A DNA stretch of 64,000 bases from Physcomitrium patens (GCF_000002425.4 NC_037273.1:10504000-10567999), one strand, 5' to 3'. Positions 37,601 to 51,109 are shown, counted from the first letter of the stretch. The notes: generated from the sequence alone by a model not told the origin. Numbers and translations: made by a program.

Positions 37601-38405
37601 TGTCTGTACAATGTCAATTTTGTAGTATGTGTTCAACTTCATTACCAGTGCAGTTAACATAGTCACAAGAAGCCAACGCTGTAAGTCTAACATTGCGTGT
37701 CCAACACTTGATATTGATCGTTGGCCTGTCTTGCAGTGCTGCAGTACTTCCTGTCGCCACTCCTCCTGGCACATGGGTTTGTGGCGACACTGCTTTCGAA
37801 CACGCTTTACTTTGTTGCGCTTTCCTACTACCATTATCTCAACTTCCTCGGCTATGATGGTAATTTCTTAATAATTGCGATTAGTTATATTATTAGATTT
37901 CAACTGTTCTTTTAGTCGACTCTTGCACCAAATGATATGATGTATCCTACTTCAACTAAATTCTTAAAGCTGCTTCATTGTGGTTGCAGTTCTGCCTTTC
38001 TTGGAGAGAACAACGTTTTTTTTGTATCCTATCGGGCTACTGGCTCTTCTATTTCCTATCTGTAAGTTTTTTGGTCTTCCATCTGACACAATAGTGTCGG
38101 TCAGTGATTTTATAACACATTTATATGATTCTCATAGATTTCTTTTGAATCACTTGGTGTCGTATAGATTGTTGTGAAATTATTCGACTTATAGAATGTC
38201 AAGTTAACCCTTGACTTGTCAGTGGTGGGTTGCGCTTAGTAATACTGAACAGCAGTATTATACCATATTTGTCACATGTTGTAGGGTGCTCCAAATATGT
38301 ACATTGAGACTCTTTCTAATTATAGATCATGCTGGTTCATGTGCTGCAGCTCTTTTGACCGGATTCAATCCCTCTAGATTTGCTTTGGGCTTGTACTTTG
38401 GATGA
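34650..38405 (+). CDS. UNC50: UNC-50 family Golgi membrane protein
   Basis: Conserved eukaryotic multi-pass protein of the inner nuclear membrane/Golgi (yeast Gmh1, animal UNC-50), linked to vesicle traffic and ARF-GEF recruitment. Ten exons: 34650-34739, 35461-35528, 35736-35761 (26 nt), 36138-36228, 36654-36749, 37045-37116, 37380-37438, 37737-37859, 37990-38061, 38350-38405. All phases join to 250 residues, the usual plant length. Hallmarks: MLPTVNRGR and QYLRRIVK at the N-terminus, MDMEYTFWQMLHLC, TKYHKQTKNQWARDDPAF, LREEFTVHTHVVEQRVEW, YAFDVHCNAYFPLYV, FLSPLLLAHG, SYYHYLNFLGYD, VLPFLERTTFFLYP and the terminal GFNPSRFALGLYFG. About five or six membrane segments follow residue 75. The tiny exon 3 is supported by family conservation on both sides. 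Confidence 0.95.
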
Positions 38406-41084
38406 CTATTTACGACGTTCCAGATACAGGTGAGTGCATCACTATCAGGCACAAAATAATTTACACCAGCACCAGCATTCTAGCATTCCTACAGAGAAGG
38501 TATCTTAGGCTATGTTATGGGGGGAGTTTACGGTCTTAGCTATGGAGTTCGACACAGCAGCAGAAGGATGATTAACGGGAGACATCGATAGTTTGTGCAG
38601 TGTGCAATTCTTCACATGGACAATCACTGGTATATATATATAGAAAGGACTTGCAAATGCTTGGAAGTTTGAGTGGAAGTTCTGCCTGAACACTCGATTT
38701 GTGAAAGTAGAAATCGAGTGTAGGTCTAGGAACTGAGTTTTTTGGAATGCAGGTGGTTGGCCGATCTGCAGATGTTGCACTGCGGCGTTTTGTTTCGTAA
38801 TATCCAAAATCAGTTCCTCATTTTGGTGCATCAACGAACTACATTATCAATAACATAGTAGTTTAGTGAGCTAGCCCTTCTTGTAAACAGAATCCGATCC
38901 AGCATTTTTTGCAGGATACCCTTTCTGAACATATCATGGATAACAATTGATTTTTGATGAGTTGGACCAAGGTATCGTTCCAGTGTGGTTGGATGTTATG
39001 GTCCCCCGAAATAGCTTCCTGGCACAGTTATTTAACCATGAAAGTTCCAAGTGCTTATTGTAGTAGAAACAATTCTATGTACCTTCAAGTTCATGCTCAG
39101 ATAGTAGGTGAAATATCATCCGGATAATACCATTATCATTAGCAATCCATATGGTGGGAAGCAATTTCTCAATTTCTCAATTTCTTAAAATTATTTTGTA
39201 ACTATGGCGTAGTTAGTTGAAATGGTTTTCAGAAGAAAATGAAAAAATGGTTAAAAGCTTATTTCAGCTGATTTTTTAAATAAGGTTTTATTATTATTAT
39301 TATTAAAATGATTTTAAATCATTGTAGTGAAGGTTACAAACTGTAAGAGTATCAAATTCAATCACACCTGTAATATCACTAGGAAATAGGTTACAGTACG
39401 AATTATACTTAAGGATTGATCTTCATATGTGTTTTTTGAGGTGGATTGCCCAAGCTGAGAGTAGTGTATGTTGTTTGACGTAGAATTATTCATAGTCTCT
39501 ACAAGGCAGGAATTGTAAGTGTTCTGACTTCCTACGATTTTCTATGAGTTTTTGAATAAAAAATGAATGATACTCCGTCAGAATCCACATTGTTAGCAGA
39601 TGAGGATTAGTCATTTGCTCTGTGACTATCAGTAATTTCATACTTCGCACACCTGTCCACAGTTGCAGAGGGTTTTCTATCAGCTGTGAAAATTGAGAAA
39701 GAAATATTCTAATGAAAAACATAAATAATTTTTTTTATTTATCTCTATTTATATATACATTAAAATTGTACTATTTAAATAAAGGTTGTTGTTAGTGCCC
39801 ATTTAAGTGTCTATTTCTTTAGATTTGATGTGATTTTTTATTTGCATTCAATGCTAAAAACAAATAGTTATGTACTCAAATTCCATTGATACAAATATAG
39901 ATTCTATTAAATGCGAACAGATTTTTGTATACATGGATCAAAGTTTTGTTATGAGCACTTAATGACTACTTATGGTTAATTCAGGTTAAAAAATTAAATA
40001 AATAGATATATTTTTAATATACTTAGTTTGAAATTGTTTTGTTGATAAACAAATAAATATTTATTTTATTTTTATTGTGATGACTTTTTTAAGGTAATTT
40101 TGTCATTTTTGTGTTTCTCTGACTCAAGAAAGTTTCTACTTCATGCACAGAAATGAAAAGTTGACATATTGCTAATCTTAATTTTTTCATTAATTTAATA
40201 TTTGCAACTGAGATATTAAATCTTTTATTGTTCTTCCTTCGAATAATTATACATGTTATGGAACAAAAATAGAGTCCATTTGTTAAAATTATAATAAATT
40301 TAAACTCAATGTTTAGGAAAAGAAATGTACTATATCAAAAACAAAAAAAAAATAAATCAAGACCATGAAAATACTTTGATGCTTCAAAAAAATCAAATCA
40401 AGATGCCTTCTAATATTTCCGGTGTTCGTCTTTTAAAAAACAAGAACAAAAATTACTAGAATGAAGAAGACTTGATTTGCTAATTGATTGATGTGCACAT
40501 TGACATCTCAATTCATCATCTTTTTCCTCATCATCACAATGACACATTTTTTACAAAATGCTATCCAAGGACTTTGTACTAGAGAATCCCTTGTATCCGA
40601 TGTACTAAACATCCAAATGTCCACAGGCTGAATTTCAGACAGACACTAATTGTCTTCCTTCTTTCCTCAGAACAACCAATCCACAAATGTGCTTCAATAG
40701 AGATGAGTACCACAACAAATATGTTGCTTTCCCCACAGTACAATTTCTTTGCAGAATTCTGTAATCTTTAGGGAACAGTAGGAACATCAGATCTAGGAAC
40801 CTTTCATAACAAGCTAAAATAGAAGTAAAGACACAGAGACTATTAATAAATGATATAGAAACAAAATAAATTCCTTATCACATTCTGATCCGAAATAAAG
40901 TAAGAAATTGGGGCCTGTTAAATGACCATTCTTATAGTGGACAGAAATCACTTCATGCAATGTGCATGAAGAAAGCTCATGATGTTAAGAAGTGACAGAA
41001 ACGTTAGCCTTCGCAATCTTCAGTGAAAAATTTAAGACTCATTCAAAAGCGAATTGAACTACTTCAAAACCTGCATTATCAGAG
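38406..41084. other. Intergenic DNA between UNC50 and COQ10
   Basis: Convergent 3' flanks. 39180-40500 is AT-rich with a short (TTA)n run at 39290-39305. No frame resembles a protein; those at 38505-38834 and 39486-39722 are short and unrecognised. Confidence 0.5.
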
Positions 41085-42856
41085 CTACCTCATGACAGTC
41101 TCCAAGCTGGGACCGTAGACAACCTTACATCGTTCTTCAAACGAACCAACAAGGCGAGCTTGCACTTCATTGAAAAACATGTTTGCCACCTACAAGGTAA
41201 TATCTAGATCAGTTCAATGCATTCTTGCAGCAATGAAAAAACAACTCTGACAAGCCATCTCTAGTACGAATATGCTTCAGCCTTCAAAGACATAGTATAA
41301 GTAAACAGCGAACATACCCGGCGATAAAGAGGTGATTTGAACTGGAAATCGACCACAAAAAAAAGATGGCAAGTTTCTGGAGTAGGACCAGGCTTGAAAT
41401 GCCACTCATTGTTCAAGAAGTCAAAAAGATTACTTTGTGAAACTGTTGTCTGATTTAAGACATCCATGTGGGCCAAAAAACTAGTTAGTTCAGACCATGG
41501 TCAGGTTAATAATTAAATGAGTCTCTAACTGCTAGCATGAGTAAAACATAGGGCCCTTAAAAGATGATGTAGAAAATATGTTGAATGCCCTTTTGCCTGT
41601 ACAGAACTATTGACGAATGTTTAAAGCGCATTCTGACATACAAAGGCTAGGAATATATTGCAGGCATGAAAAAAACTGGAGATCTAATTGGCACAACTTT
41701 ACAACAAGGTTATAAGAATACCTTAATGAGGCGCGGAGCCTTGAGCTCAACATGAGATACATATCTTTCTACAAAAAGCTTAAATCCGATCTCCAGTTCA
41801 GCGTCCATTCTATCATCTGTACGCCATAAAACTTTTGACTTCTGGCACCAGGGTACGAAATCTTCATATAAATCAACTCCCGCCACAACGTCAAACACCT
41901 GCTCCGGCGTATACCTGAATGGTACACAGTTTTAGAAAAGTGAAATTCAACTGTAACACGACTCTCGAATTCCATATTTCTACAACCTAAAACAAGGTAC
42001 ACCATAAGTCCTACTTCACACTACCCCCCAAGCAATGACGTATCTGTGTACGCCATAAAAGTTTTTATGACACCAGTGCGAAATAGTGATAGTAATATAT
42101 ACATTCCTTGCACCTCCACTTCAGCCCATGCATGTTTGTAATATTGAGGAGCTTCGTTCTAATACATTCATTTGCCGTGTGTCATATCATCATTCCATCT
42201 GTGTGAAGTATCTAGTAAATATTGAGATAGTAAGGGTCGTCTATTATTGCAAACCCTAATATTCATGATTGCTGTTTTCAAGTCAGGATAATAAGTGGCA
42301 TGTATAGGATATTGTTAAACAAAGCAGCTTCTAAGGTTACCAGCACTACATCTTTGCACTTTTATACAAACAAGTACCCAATTCAACATACTCTGAGAGC
42401 AGCCATTTTCCTCCAATTGCCAGAAGATATTCCTGAGTACACTCCCTCTGCATTCCAGAGAAGCAATGCTGGTCCTGCGTAACTAAAAGCAGCATTCGCA
42501 TCAAATTTGACCACAACTTGAACCATTTACCCGATAACACGATCCTCTTCGAAATGCTTTGCGACTCCAATGTCCTCATCCCCGTCTCCGATACCCAAGA
42601 ATCCGCGCTCTGGTTGCAATTGACGACCCCAAAAAGTGGCTGCCGGTAATATCCGCTGCATCAACTTCACCTCGTCCGGCAACCTTCCTTGCCCCCATCT
42701 ACCGCCCTGAGCTCCGGCAACGTTCACCGTCTCATCCCCACCTCCAATCCTCTGCTGAGCAAGTGGAGCTACAGCGCGGTATTGCCGATGATACTCGAAA
42801 AGCTTCCCAAAAGACCTCACCGCCGCCCTCCCCACTCCCGATGGCGATCTCATCAT
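41085..42856 (-). CDS. COQ10: Coenzyme Q-binding protein COQ10 (START/SRPBCC fold), mitochondrial
   Basis: Polyketide cyclase/START-like lipid-binding protein that binds ubiquinone in the mitochondrial inner membrane and is needed for efficient respiration. Exons 42856-42531, 41914-41722, 41449-41318, 41189-41085, all in phase, 251 residues. Residues 1 to about 90 are Arg/Ala/Gly-rich with few acids, fitting a mitochondrial presequence (MMRSPSGVGRAAVRSFGKLF). The domain runs from about RVIGYTPEQVFDVVAGVDLY through FVPWCQKSKVL, ELEIGFKLFVERYVSHVEL, EWHFKPGPTPETCHLFFVVD and FQFKSPLYRRVANMFFNEV to FEERCKVVYGP. The start is the first ATG of an ATG-ATG pair; the open frame upstream begins with GTG. 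Confidence 0.93.
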
Positions 42857-43859
42857 CTTTCTCTTCCAATTCACTTCACTCCCAAATCAATGTAACCTCG
42901 CTTTCTAAGTAGAAAATCCTTTTCGACTCGACCAAACTCTCCTCCACAGAGAGCAACCCCCACTCCACCCCTCAATAGTTCTCGATCACGACAGCATACT
43001 TCGAATTCAAGTTACACTTGCACCCAACTTCGAAACTTAACCAAAACAGAATGAAGTGCTGTCAAAGCCAAATTGTAGAGGCAGTCAAGTTAGAATTGAC
43101 ATTAACCACAGGGGTTTCATTGCGTCCTGGAGTTGAATGTAACACTAATCTGACGGGCGTTGAACGTAGAAACAAAGTTGGACAGGCAGAGCGTCGGAGC
43201 AGGTGAAAGTGAAGCGCACATGTCTTCCATTCATGGATACGCGTGTCTACCTTTCAATGGTTGCTGTAGAGTCAATTTCATGTTAGGGCTTTAATTTTCC
43301 AAACCATCGCTATTTTTAGAGTGAGTTGCTTTGCTGGGCTTTAGTGCCAGCGCCGAAGACCAGTTACTCAAGAGCTCTTTAGCATGGCACGTATCTTCTA
43401 TGTGGCTCGAAATGAAACCACAGCATGGTAAAATATTAACATCAAATAGGGACTGACCAAGAAAGATGCAAACATTTGAGTGAGTGGTCACAATATTATG
43501 GCTAGTGCAGTCAAGGAAGCTATTCCTGCACTTCAGGAAGGTTTATGTCATGTGAAGCAATTAACAGGCGAACATGACTCAAGTGAAAACATAGCGTTGG
43601 TTGACACTTTTTGCATTCAAGGCTCAATTCACTTGAAAGTGGCAAGTAAATCATCTAAGTCAAAAAACTTGAAAGAATGGTATCTCTCCAATTAAGTGCT
43701 ACAAATCCTGGAACTCATCTCCTTCACCTCCTAAGCATGTCAACTGTAGCGAAATGGTTTGTGTCAGTGCTTTCACTTCAGTTGTTTTTAGCCACTAGTC
43801 CAAATTTGAGAACACTCCAGGCAAAACTCTTGTCCGTAATTAGAGGAAAGAATAATAAA
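42857..43859. other. COQ10 upstream region, no gene recognised
   Basis: Two plus-strand frames (43480-43695, 43677-43865) are open for 60-70 codons but have no recognisable family and the second overlaps the end of the UBP14-like pseudogene. Probably promoter DNA of COQ10 plus the 3' flank of the pseudogene. Confidence 0.4.
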
Positions 43860-46800
43860 CTATGACTCAATACTTGGAACAAATTGGAAGAAATAGAGGT
43901 AGCCCATGTCCTTTCGTGGATCCTCTGATAGAGTAACCTGAAAATCGTTGAAAATAACCCATCGACTGTCTTTCCGAACATGAGCAAAGTAGTGACCAAT
44001 GTGACTTACAAAAGCTAAAAGTTTGTATTTTCCTGGGCCATCTCGATAATTTATTTGCGGTTGTACATGAGTGTCCGTTCCCACATCCATCTCCATAGCT
44101 AAGGATTCCTCTGAATGGTTTGAGATCCACTAGGCTGCCCTTTTCATTTCCCCTCCCTAATACGCAAAACAAATATGTAAGTTCAAGCATCAACGCGGAT
44201 GCTGGCAACACTATGACAGACTAATGTACAACGCGACATTTCAGACTGAAATCCAAACACGCTGAGGATTTCCACGCCCTTTTCGATCGCTGGAACACCA
44301 CTTGATGTTTCGCTACCTCAAGGTTCTGGAATAGGATCATCGATATCAGGTAATTATTGCCAGTACCCAAGATAAGTTGAAAAGTTTTGAGACTGAAATC
44401 AATAAGCTTCATATCTTATAAATAAATAAACTTACGTTAATTTTTCGTAAAACTTAGCACAGCGCTAAAAATTATCTTCAAATTCCACCAGCTCAGAAAA
44501 AGAAGACGTGACAATTGACAGCCAACCCGAATCATCCATATGTGCCAGAAGCCAGTTCATAGCTTCTTCAAGTCCATTATTGAGGGTCTGAATAGCTGCT
44601 TAACCACAACGGATCCTTCGAAATCCATATCAACTAATTGAGACACAATGACAACTGCTGCTGGGCCAGCGTGCTCAGGAATTTCATCTGAAGCCACACA
44701 TACATTACAGCATCCAATTTTAAAGTGTAAAATGCGTCAGAGACGAACACACGCAAACCTGAAATTAAAAATTAAGGACAAACGAGTGTCTTTTCCTCAG
44801 GTGATTTAACGGAAAGATGATTTGGGAACACATGCGACACACATCTTCACTCTGGTTACGTCGTAGTTTAATTCAAATAGAGGTATCAAGGAATGTTAAA
44901 ACTTCATGTAAGACAATGGTAATAGGAACCGTAAGTCATGTTGAGAGCAAATACACGCCAGGTGTCTCAGGCAGAAAGCTGTTCGTCTAGCTGCAACGCT
45001 TTACAGTTCATATCACTAGTATCAACATCATCAGAGACATCCACGAAAACATCTGCAGCCAAGTCTCCTTATTAGAATTCCGTTTAAATGGACTTTAACG
45101 ACTATAAACAGAGACCTCCACAAAATTAGAACGAATTTCTATTTGTTGCAAGCTGAGAAACGTACCAAGCTTTTTTGGAACCCAACCAGCTGCCAACACA
45201 AATTCCCGCACGTGAAGCACCAAATAGTCTGAGAACGTAGCTAATCTTGTTGTCCTGCCACAGAAAAACATTTACCACAAAATTCAAAGTTAGTGTTCTG
45301 ATCTAGTTCCCGCTCTGCAATTGTCATTTCTGTCTGAGATCAACAAACCGTTTAGTTTCATTAGTCAAGAATAACTGCGAAATCAAGATGTGAAAAAAGC
45401 ATTGGATTCATCACTTCAGGTCCAACACTGACAAACGTTGAAACTATTCGGACTGTTGTCAACCCTCATTCAACTACTAGTGAAACAAGTCAGATGGTCT
45501 CTAAAAATGCTTAGCAAAATTTGGTGAACAAACCCAGTATTCCTACATGAAGCTGCTGGTCAAAAACGAGATAGTATCAAATCATTCAATATAAATATTT
45601 CATCACAAAGAAAGTGCAAGCATTCACTTCTTTTGGTATCGCCTTAACAAATACAAGAAAATAGAGTATCAAACATTTCCTGAAAGAAAACACACTGAAC
45701 AGTACAAACACCGACCGCGTTACATGATACAGCACAGCAGTGAAAAGATCAAGTTGGTCTTGTGTCTGTTATAGAAAAACCCATTACCTTTCTCAGGGAT
45801 GAAAAGCCAATCCCAAAATGCGCAAGATGTTGTGACAAAAATCGATGCTCTACCGCGTTGTCCTCCGCATAACTATGCACGTCTGCAACGCACCCTTGTC
45901 AACGAGATAGCGTTCCCAAATATAAATAATGCACTTCTACCTGGAGCATAACATGCCACCTAGATAGCCTGCAGTCAAACATGGTGCTATGAAACTGGTG
46001 AAGCGAAAACCAATCTTCTATTCTACTAAAGAGATGTATGTAAGTATTAAAATTCCTCATGTTGAAGAATAATGAGCGAACACAGGAACCATAAAACTAA
46101 CACAAACACCAAAAAAGAAAAAGTAATCACCTGCCCCTTCTAAATCAAACGTAAGTGTCCCAAGTTTCACCGCCAATGGTCTCTCACTACTGTTCAAAAA
46201 CATGATAGTTGCCTCTGGATCCGTCCCAATTGCGACGCCCACACAGAACTGTTCCATCTGTAAGGATCATCCATAGATTGTCTGCTTTAACACATTTGAA
46301 GCACTTCCAGCCAGTAGGTGGCACCTTCACTCCATTGTTCAGTTGCTGCAACGACGAGGCGTGAAAACTAACTTGCATCTTGTTAGCAGTCCAAGCTGCG
46401 ACCTCTTCCTTTCTTTTGGCACTGACAGCTGCAAGTAATCCATCCACTGCCAGCCTGATTTGAATCATCAAAAATGCAATAACCCATCAAAAGGAGTACG
46501 GTAAGAAATCGTTCACAATTGCTTATACTTCTGATGCCATTGTAGTCATGGTGCAAGCAAACCGAGATGAAATTGAAGCATCAAACATTGATGTAAACAA
46601 GATAAGTGTAAGAGACTCCTTCAACCAATACAAGGCATAAAATCAAATAAAATCAAATACAGGTTAGACTTTGAAAAATCCCATAAAAGAAAAAATACGC
46701 AACACAAGTCATGTAGCACATAACCACAAGAAAGTGTGGCAACCACGCTACCATTTCAGGGATCTCCGTGCTAGAATAAGGAAGTGAGATGAAGTCTGGC

Positions 46801-46864
46801 AATATGATAATGCTGTAGGATGCTTCGTATTCAGGATCTTTGATAACAAACCCCTCTTCAACTT
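43860..46864 (-). pseudogene. UBP14/USP5 (isopeptidase T)-like deubiquitinase, catalytic Cys exons lost
   Basis: UBP14/USP5 disassembles free polyubiquitin chains. Exon-like blocks on the minus strand: 46864-46752 (DPEYEASYSIIILPDFISLP), 46454-46131 (zf-UBP: NNGVKVPPTGWKCFKC, DGTVLCGRRNWDG), 45882-45788 (SQHLAHFGIGFSSL), 45329-45276 (ERELDQNTNFEF), 45254-45166 (TTRLATFSDYLVLHVREF, AAGWVPKKL), 45052 to about 44967 (DVFVDVS, then a stop), 44700-44530 (UBA1: EEAMNWLLAHMDD after a frameshift), 44340-44220 (UBA2 remnant) and about 44100-43860 (His box: KYKLLAFVSHIGHYFAHV, KDSRWVIFNDF, KDMGYLYFFQ). The zf-UBP block ends in TAG at 46187-46189 and needs a frame change to continue. The exons that should hold the GNSCYL catalytic-cysteine box and the following roughly 200 residues are missing: only about 20 bp separate NTNFEF from TTRL. 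The His box lost about six residues before HY. The N-terminus was not found. Confidence 0.85.
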
Positions 46865-48290
46865 CTGTCAGTCACGTCACAATTGTTAGAAAAGCACAAT
46901 ACAACACATCTGCAAAACCAGCGTCACGACGTCTAGTGAGTCAGCAACTTACCAGTCGCGAACTCAGTGTATAGGTCACTTATTTTATTAAAGAAATAAT
47001 CATGAAGCCACAAACCCCGCGCAAAGACACGAAGAGACACTTTTAGCCATTCAATAGCAAGTTGCAAGTAAGCTCTAGAAAAAACGGATATTAGAATTTA
47101 GATTTCATATCGATTGCAAACAATGCTGGTTTCTTCTGTGGCCAATCCTCTCTAACTTGTTTCAATGTTTCTTAGATATTCAAATAAACTGGGTTATCAG
47201 TCTTTTCATAATTCCACATAACGTACTCATTACCGAACGCCAAAAATGACTACATGTCGACAAACAAACCTCCCAGAGAACTCTGCATCAAACCTCTCAG
47301 ATGGTGCTGGTTAATTGGTGATAATAAGAGAGATACGAGACGACTTAAGAAGACCAATCCAAATTATACTTCTCGCTCAACTAGACCCTTCTAGATTATC
47401 AGGCGTTGCCAGGTTTAGGGTCCGAGATATTGGTAAACATAAAAAAATCAAGAATTGGTAAACATCTACAATGCGGAAATGGGGATCACGCGGTTCAAGT
47501 ATCCAATGAGCTACTATTGATCCTAACGTTCGTTTATTGCCTAATTAACACGCCAATGCAATGTGGAAGGAAAGGCTGATTCGGATAATATAGAGAGCTA
47601 CCCCCATTCCCTGTATAAAGACACAAACTAGACTACCAGTTTGCTCTTCTCCAGGACTGGGAACACTCTCGCTGGAGACAATAAAGATTGTATGTGAGCA
47701 AACAACCCTCTCTGACACAGCATTTAATCTACCCAATTCGTACAGTGCAGCTACTTCACACATACTTTTGCATTCTGATTGTGCACAACGCTAAATATTC
47801 ATCTCCTAATCAATCAATCTAGTTAATATCACAATGTAGGAGTCTTAAATTTGGTATGGCGAATTGTAGCTTTTCAGAGAGCTCCAACTTAAAATTGTTA
47901 CACGACCCAGTCCTTGCAATAGACAAGAAACCTACAAGAATTTCAAATTCCACGAATTCCTCACCGGTGTGGAAAATGAGACACAGCATTCTTGCTTGTA
48001 GATTCAACTCAACATCTCGGGGATCCGCACTTTGGATACATGAAATCTTCTCTCTCTAAACTAATATCCTTGGGACTGGGTGGATGATATTAGTTTATGG
48101 AGGTTATTAGATTACTTAATATTAAATGGGGTATCTGTGTATGGTAAGACTGGGTTCTTCTTAGTTGCATACATACTAGTTGGCAGGAATGTAATTCACT
48201 TGTAATGGGTTTTAGTAATGCCAAATTTAAGAGTTTCAGATCTAGGACTGAGGCAGAGCAATACTTTAAGGGTCAGTGCTCATGTCTTTG
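46865..48290. other. Region upstream of the UBP14-like relic
   Basis: A minus-strand stretch at about 47090-46955 is open and bounded by splice-like sites (VFARGLWLHDYFFNKISDLY) but does not match the UBP14 N-terminus I know. Frames at 47545-47763 and 47819-48007 are also unrecognised. The border to the AT-rich transposon zone lies near 48060. Confidence 0.35.
48057..48097. repeat. Perfect 12-bp inverted repeat at the gene-island border
   Basis: TAAACTAATATC (48057-48068) and GATATTAGTTTA (48086-48097) flank a 17-nt loop, giving a stable short hairpin on either strand. It sits at the change from balanced to AT-rich DNA, next to the copia remnant. Confidence 0.7.
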
Positions 48291-48299
48291 GTTTTAGCC

Positions 48300-50950
48300 T
48301 AAGTTTTTGAAATTGTAGTACTTGTACTTCAGATTTGGAGCAAATTTTGTTTCTACAGGTTTTGAATTTGATCTTCCCAAGAGCTTTGGTTAGTATATTG
48401 GCTAGTTGCTCAATGGTTCAAACCAATTCAACTTCAATTGAACTATCTTTAATTTTTTGTCTAGTAAAGTATAAGTCTATTTTAAAATATTTGGTTTTGT
48501 CATGAAAGATGAGATTTTTGGATAACTTTATTTTACTTTGGTTGTTGTATAAAATTGTTGTTAGTTTGTTATCCACAAAGCCCAATTCTTATGCTCATTA
48601 TCTTAGTACTTTATAGGTGTTTTTTATTAATGCTTTTTATTTAGATTTATAGGAAGACCTTCATGTTCTTGTTTGTTTTTTGAGCACCCTGAAATTGAAG
48701 AGTTGTCTACAATGAAAATATAGGCTCCAATTGAGATGCAATCATTGTTGTGTCTTGTGTAATCAGCCTCAAAGAAACCTTTCAATGTAATATCTTCTTC
48801 CTAAAGATGCTAAAGATCTATGGAAGTACTTGACTACAAAAAAAAGTAGTGATTTTATAGATGTGATGTGGTGTATGCATATAGCTACTAAAGAGAAATA
48901 TATTAAAAATGATATTTCACTAAGACTTCGTATAATAGTTGAGTTTGTTGACAAGGTGTTGATAGGCAGTAATATCAATGAGAGGTGATCAATGTACTTA
49001 GATAGTTTGAAAGAATCTAGAAGTAAGAAATGAATAGGATAGTAGTCAAGCATGTGATATTTAATGGAGATGGTTACAATATAGTTGGTTTGGTGGAGTA
49101 GTATTTCTTAGTTGGTTTGTAGTACTTGGATGCCAAGAAATTTGGACATTAATTTCAAATTGGTCATATCATATTTGGAGTAGAAAAAGCATTTGAATAT
49201 TTGCATGTCGCTCATGTCTGACCCTTTGATGTAGAAGTTGTTAAAATATAAGATGAATGTAAGAGTAAGTTGAAGTTATTTATGGACAGAGACATTGTGG
49301 TCAATATGGATATAATTGAGGTCCTATTTGTAGAGGTTAAAGTTGATGTAATTATATCAAATATGTGGACTTTGATCAATTTTATATAAAAATTGATTCA
49401 ACTTACAAATAAATTTTTTATGGCTAAGTTTGACACAACTCTAGAATTAGATCATTTCGGTGAAAAAACAATAGTTACACATATGTAGTAGATGGACTAT
49501 CCAAAATGTGTAACATAGGCAATTACTATTCTTATTGACTCCCATTAGACAATTGGAGAAAAAATTTCATGGTAGTTAATTCCATACTATTATTGAAATT
49601 CTTAAGCTATGATACAATTTTTGTATTACACAAGACCTTTGTGCATGCTTGGTTTAATTTTGTATATCTAATGTCCTAAGATGGGACAAATATTAGTTAG
49701 TGGTTTGACTTATATCTATTTGTTATTTTTTAAAATAGAATTATATTCCAACTCCATTGTCTTCAGTCATTAAGGATCACATGCAACTTGTTCTTAGGTA
49801 AATTTTTTTCTTCTTTCTTCTACTTTTTAAATAAAGAATTTTTCTCTATTAATGCATATATAATTTTCATGTGCTTGTAGGTAGTTTCAAATATACTTGG
49901 ACCATCAAGGAGATACAAGAATCAATATTAGAAGTAGAGTTGATAGGTGTTGTTGGTATTGTTGTATATATGTAAATAACTATAATGTGAAAGATAGTGA
50001 GGATACACAAATAATAAGCATAAAGATATTTGGTAGAGTATTATTTGGTGACTGCCAATGAAGAAGTTTGTGTAAAGCTTGGATTTATTTGAAGATGTAT
50101 AGATGGCATAATGTCTAGGAGTTATATGTAAGGTAGTGAAGAATAGTGCAATATATGAGAGGGGAGCTCTACTTCTATTAGGGGAGAAAAATAAAAATCC
50201 TTGATTTTTTCATCTATACTCAAGTAAAAATATTGATGCAAGTGAGGATTGAATTTGAATTTTTCTAGCTTGGTCTCAACAATATAACCTGGAGAATAAA
50301 AAATGTACAATTAAGATATATTTGATTTGATGCCCAAGAAGAGTTCATTCAAGATTTTATTTGGATTTTGTTTTGTAGATTGTAGGTTGAGTATGATAGC
50401 AATTGCACAAAGAACTTCTGCTCACATATTACTAAAGAGTTTTCTATCTAATAGAAGACAATAAGTGTTATTAAAGAAAAAGTAATTTCTTCTTTCTAGA
50501 ATTTTATTAAATTAGAATATGTATGGTTGAAAAAAATGATATTTGATGTATTTTGTGTAATAGGTAAGAAATATTTTTAAAATATATTCTCTACTATTTT
50601 TAAATCATAAAATACACAATTTTTATTTATTTGATTTTTTACATCTTTATAAAATATCTTAAATTTTTCAATGGCTTCACTCTTCTTATGTATAAAATAA
50701 ATGAATGTTTTCTTTGAAAATTTATTTATAAAATTAATGAAATATTTAGTGTCTCTTATTGAGGAAATTTTGAAAGGTCTTGGAATATCAATATAAACAA
50801 GTTCAAGAACTGGTGAATAAATTGACTTCTTATTTTTGATTTTTTTTTTGATTTTTATTTTATTTCTTTTTTTTTATTTTGATTTTGATTTTTTTTAAGT
50901 ATGGTTTACATAATAGATTGATAATGGTTAGATTTGAAAACTCTTTGATT
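48300..50950 (-). mobile_element. Degenerate Ty1/copia retrotransposon (pol remnant)
   Basis: Read on the minus strand, in copia order. Integrase core remnant at about 50830-50640 (ELVYIDIPRPFKISS, YFINFINKFSKKTF, YFIHKKSEAIEKF). Reverse transcriptase at about 49300-48770 (ILYF-NNFYIKGSD, KFLGIQVLQ, MLDYYPIHFLLLDSFKLSKY). RNase H tail at about 48590-48340 (DNK, VFHDK..IL-IDLYF, SSIEVELV, TIEQLANILTKALGKIKF). Numerous stops and frame breaks. I could not delimit LTRs; the element meets chromovirus sequence at about 50950-51110. Clearly inactive. Confidence 0.85.
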
Positions 50951-51109
50951 CCAAATTATATCATTCTTTGTAATCTTTGATAATAGACATGTCTTAAATA
51001 TTTAAGCTATAACATTGTTTTTGAAATATAAGTTGTTGTGTACCACTGTAAAGTCATATAAACTTAAAACTAAATTTTTTTTAATAAAATCTATATAAAT
51101 AAAAGACTG

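Noticed and set aside
43480..43865. Two plus-strand frames between COQ10 and the UBP14-like relic
   Set aside because: No family resemblance, one overlaps the end of the relic; no evidence of a gene.
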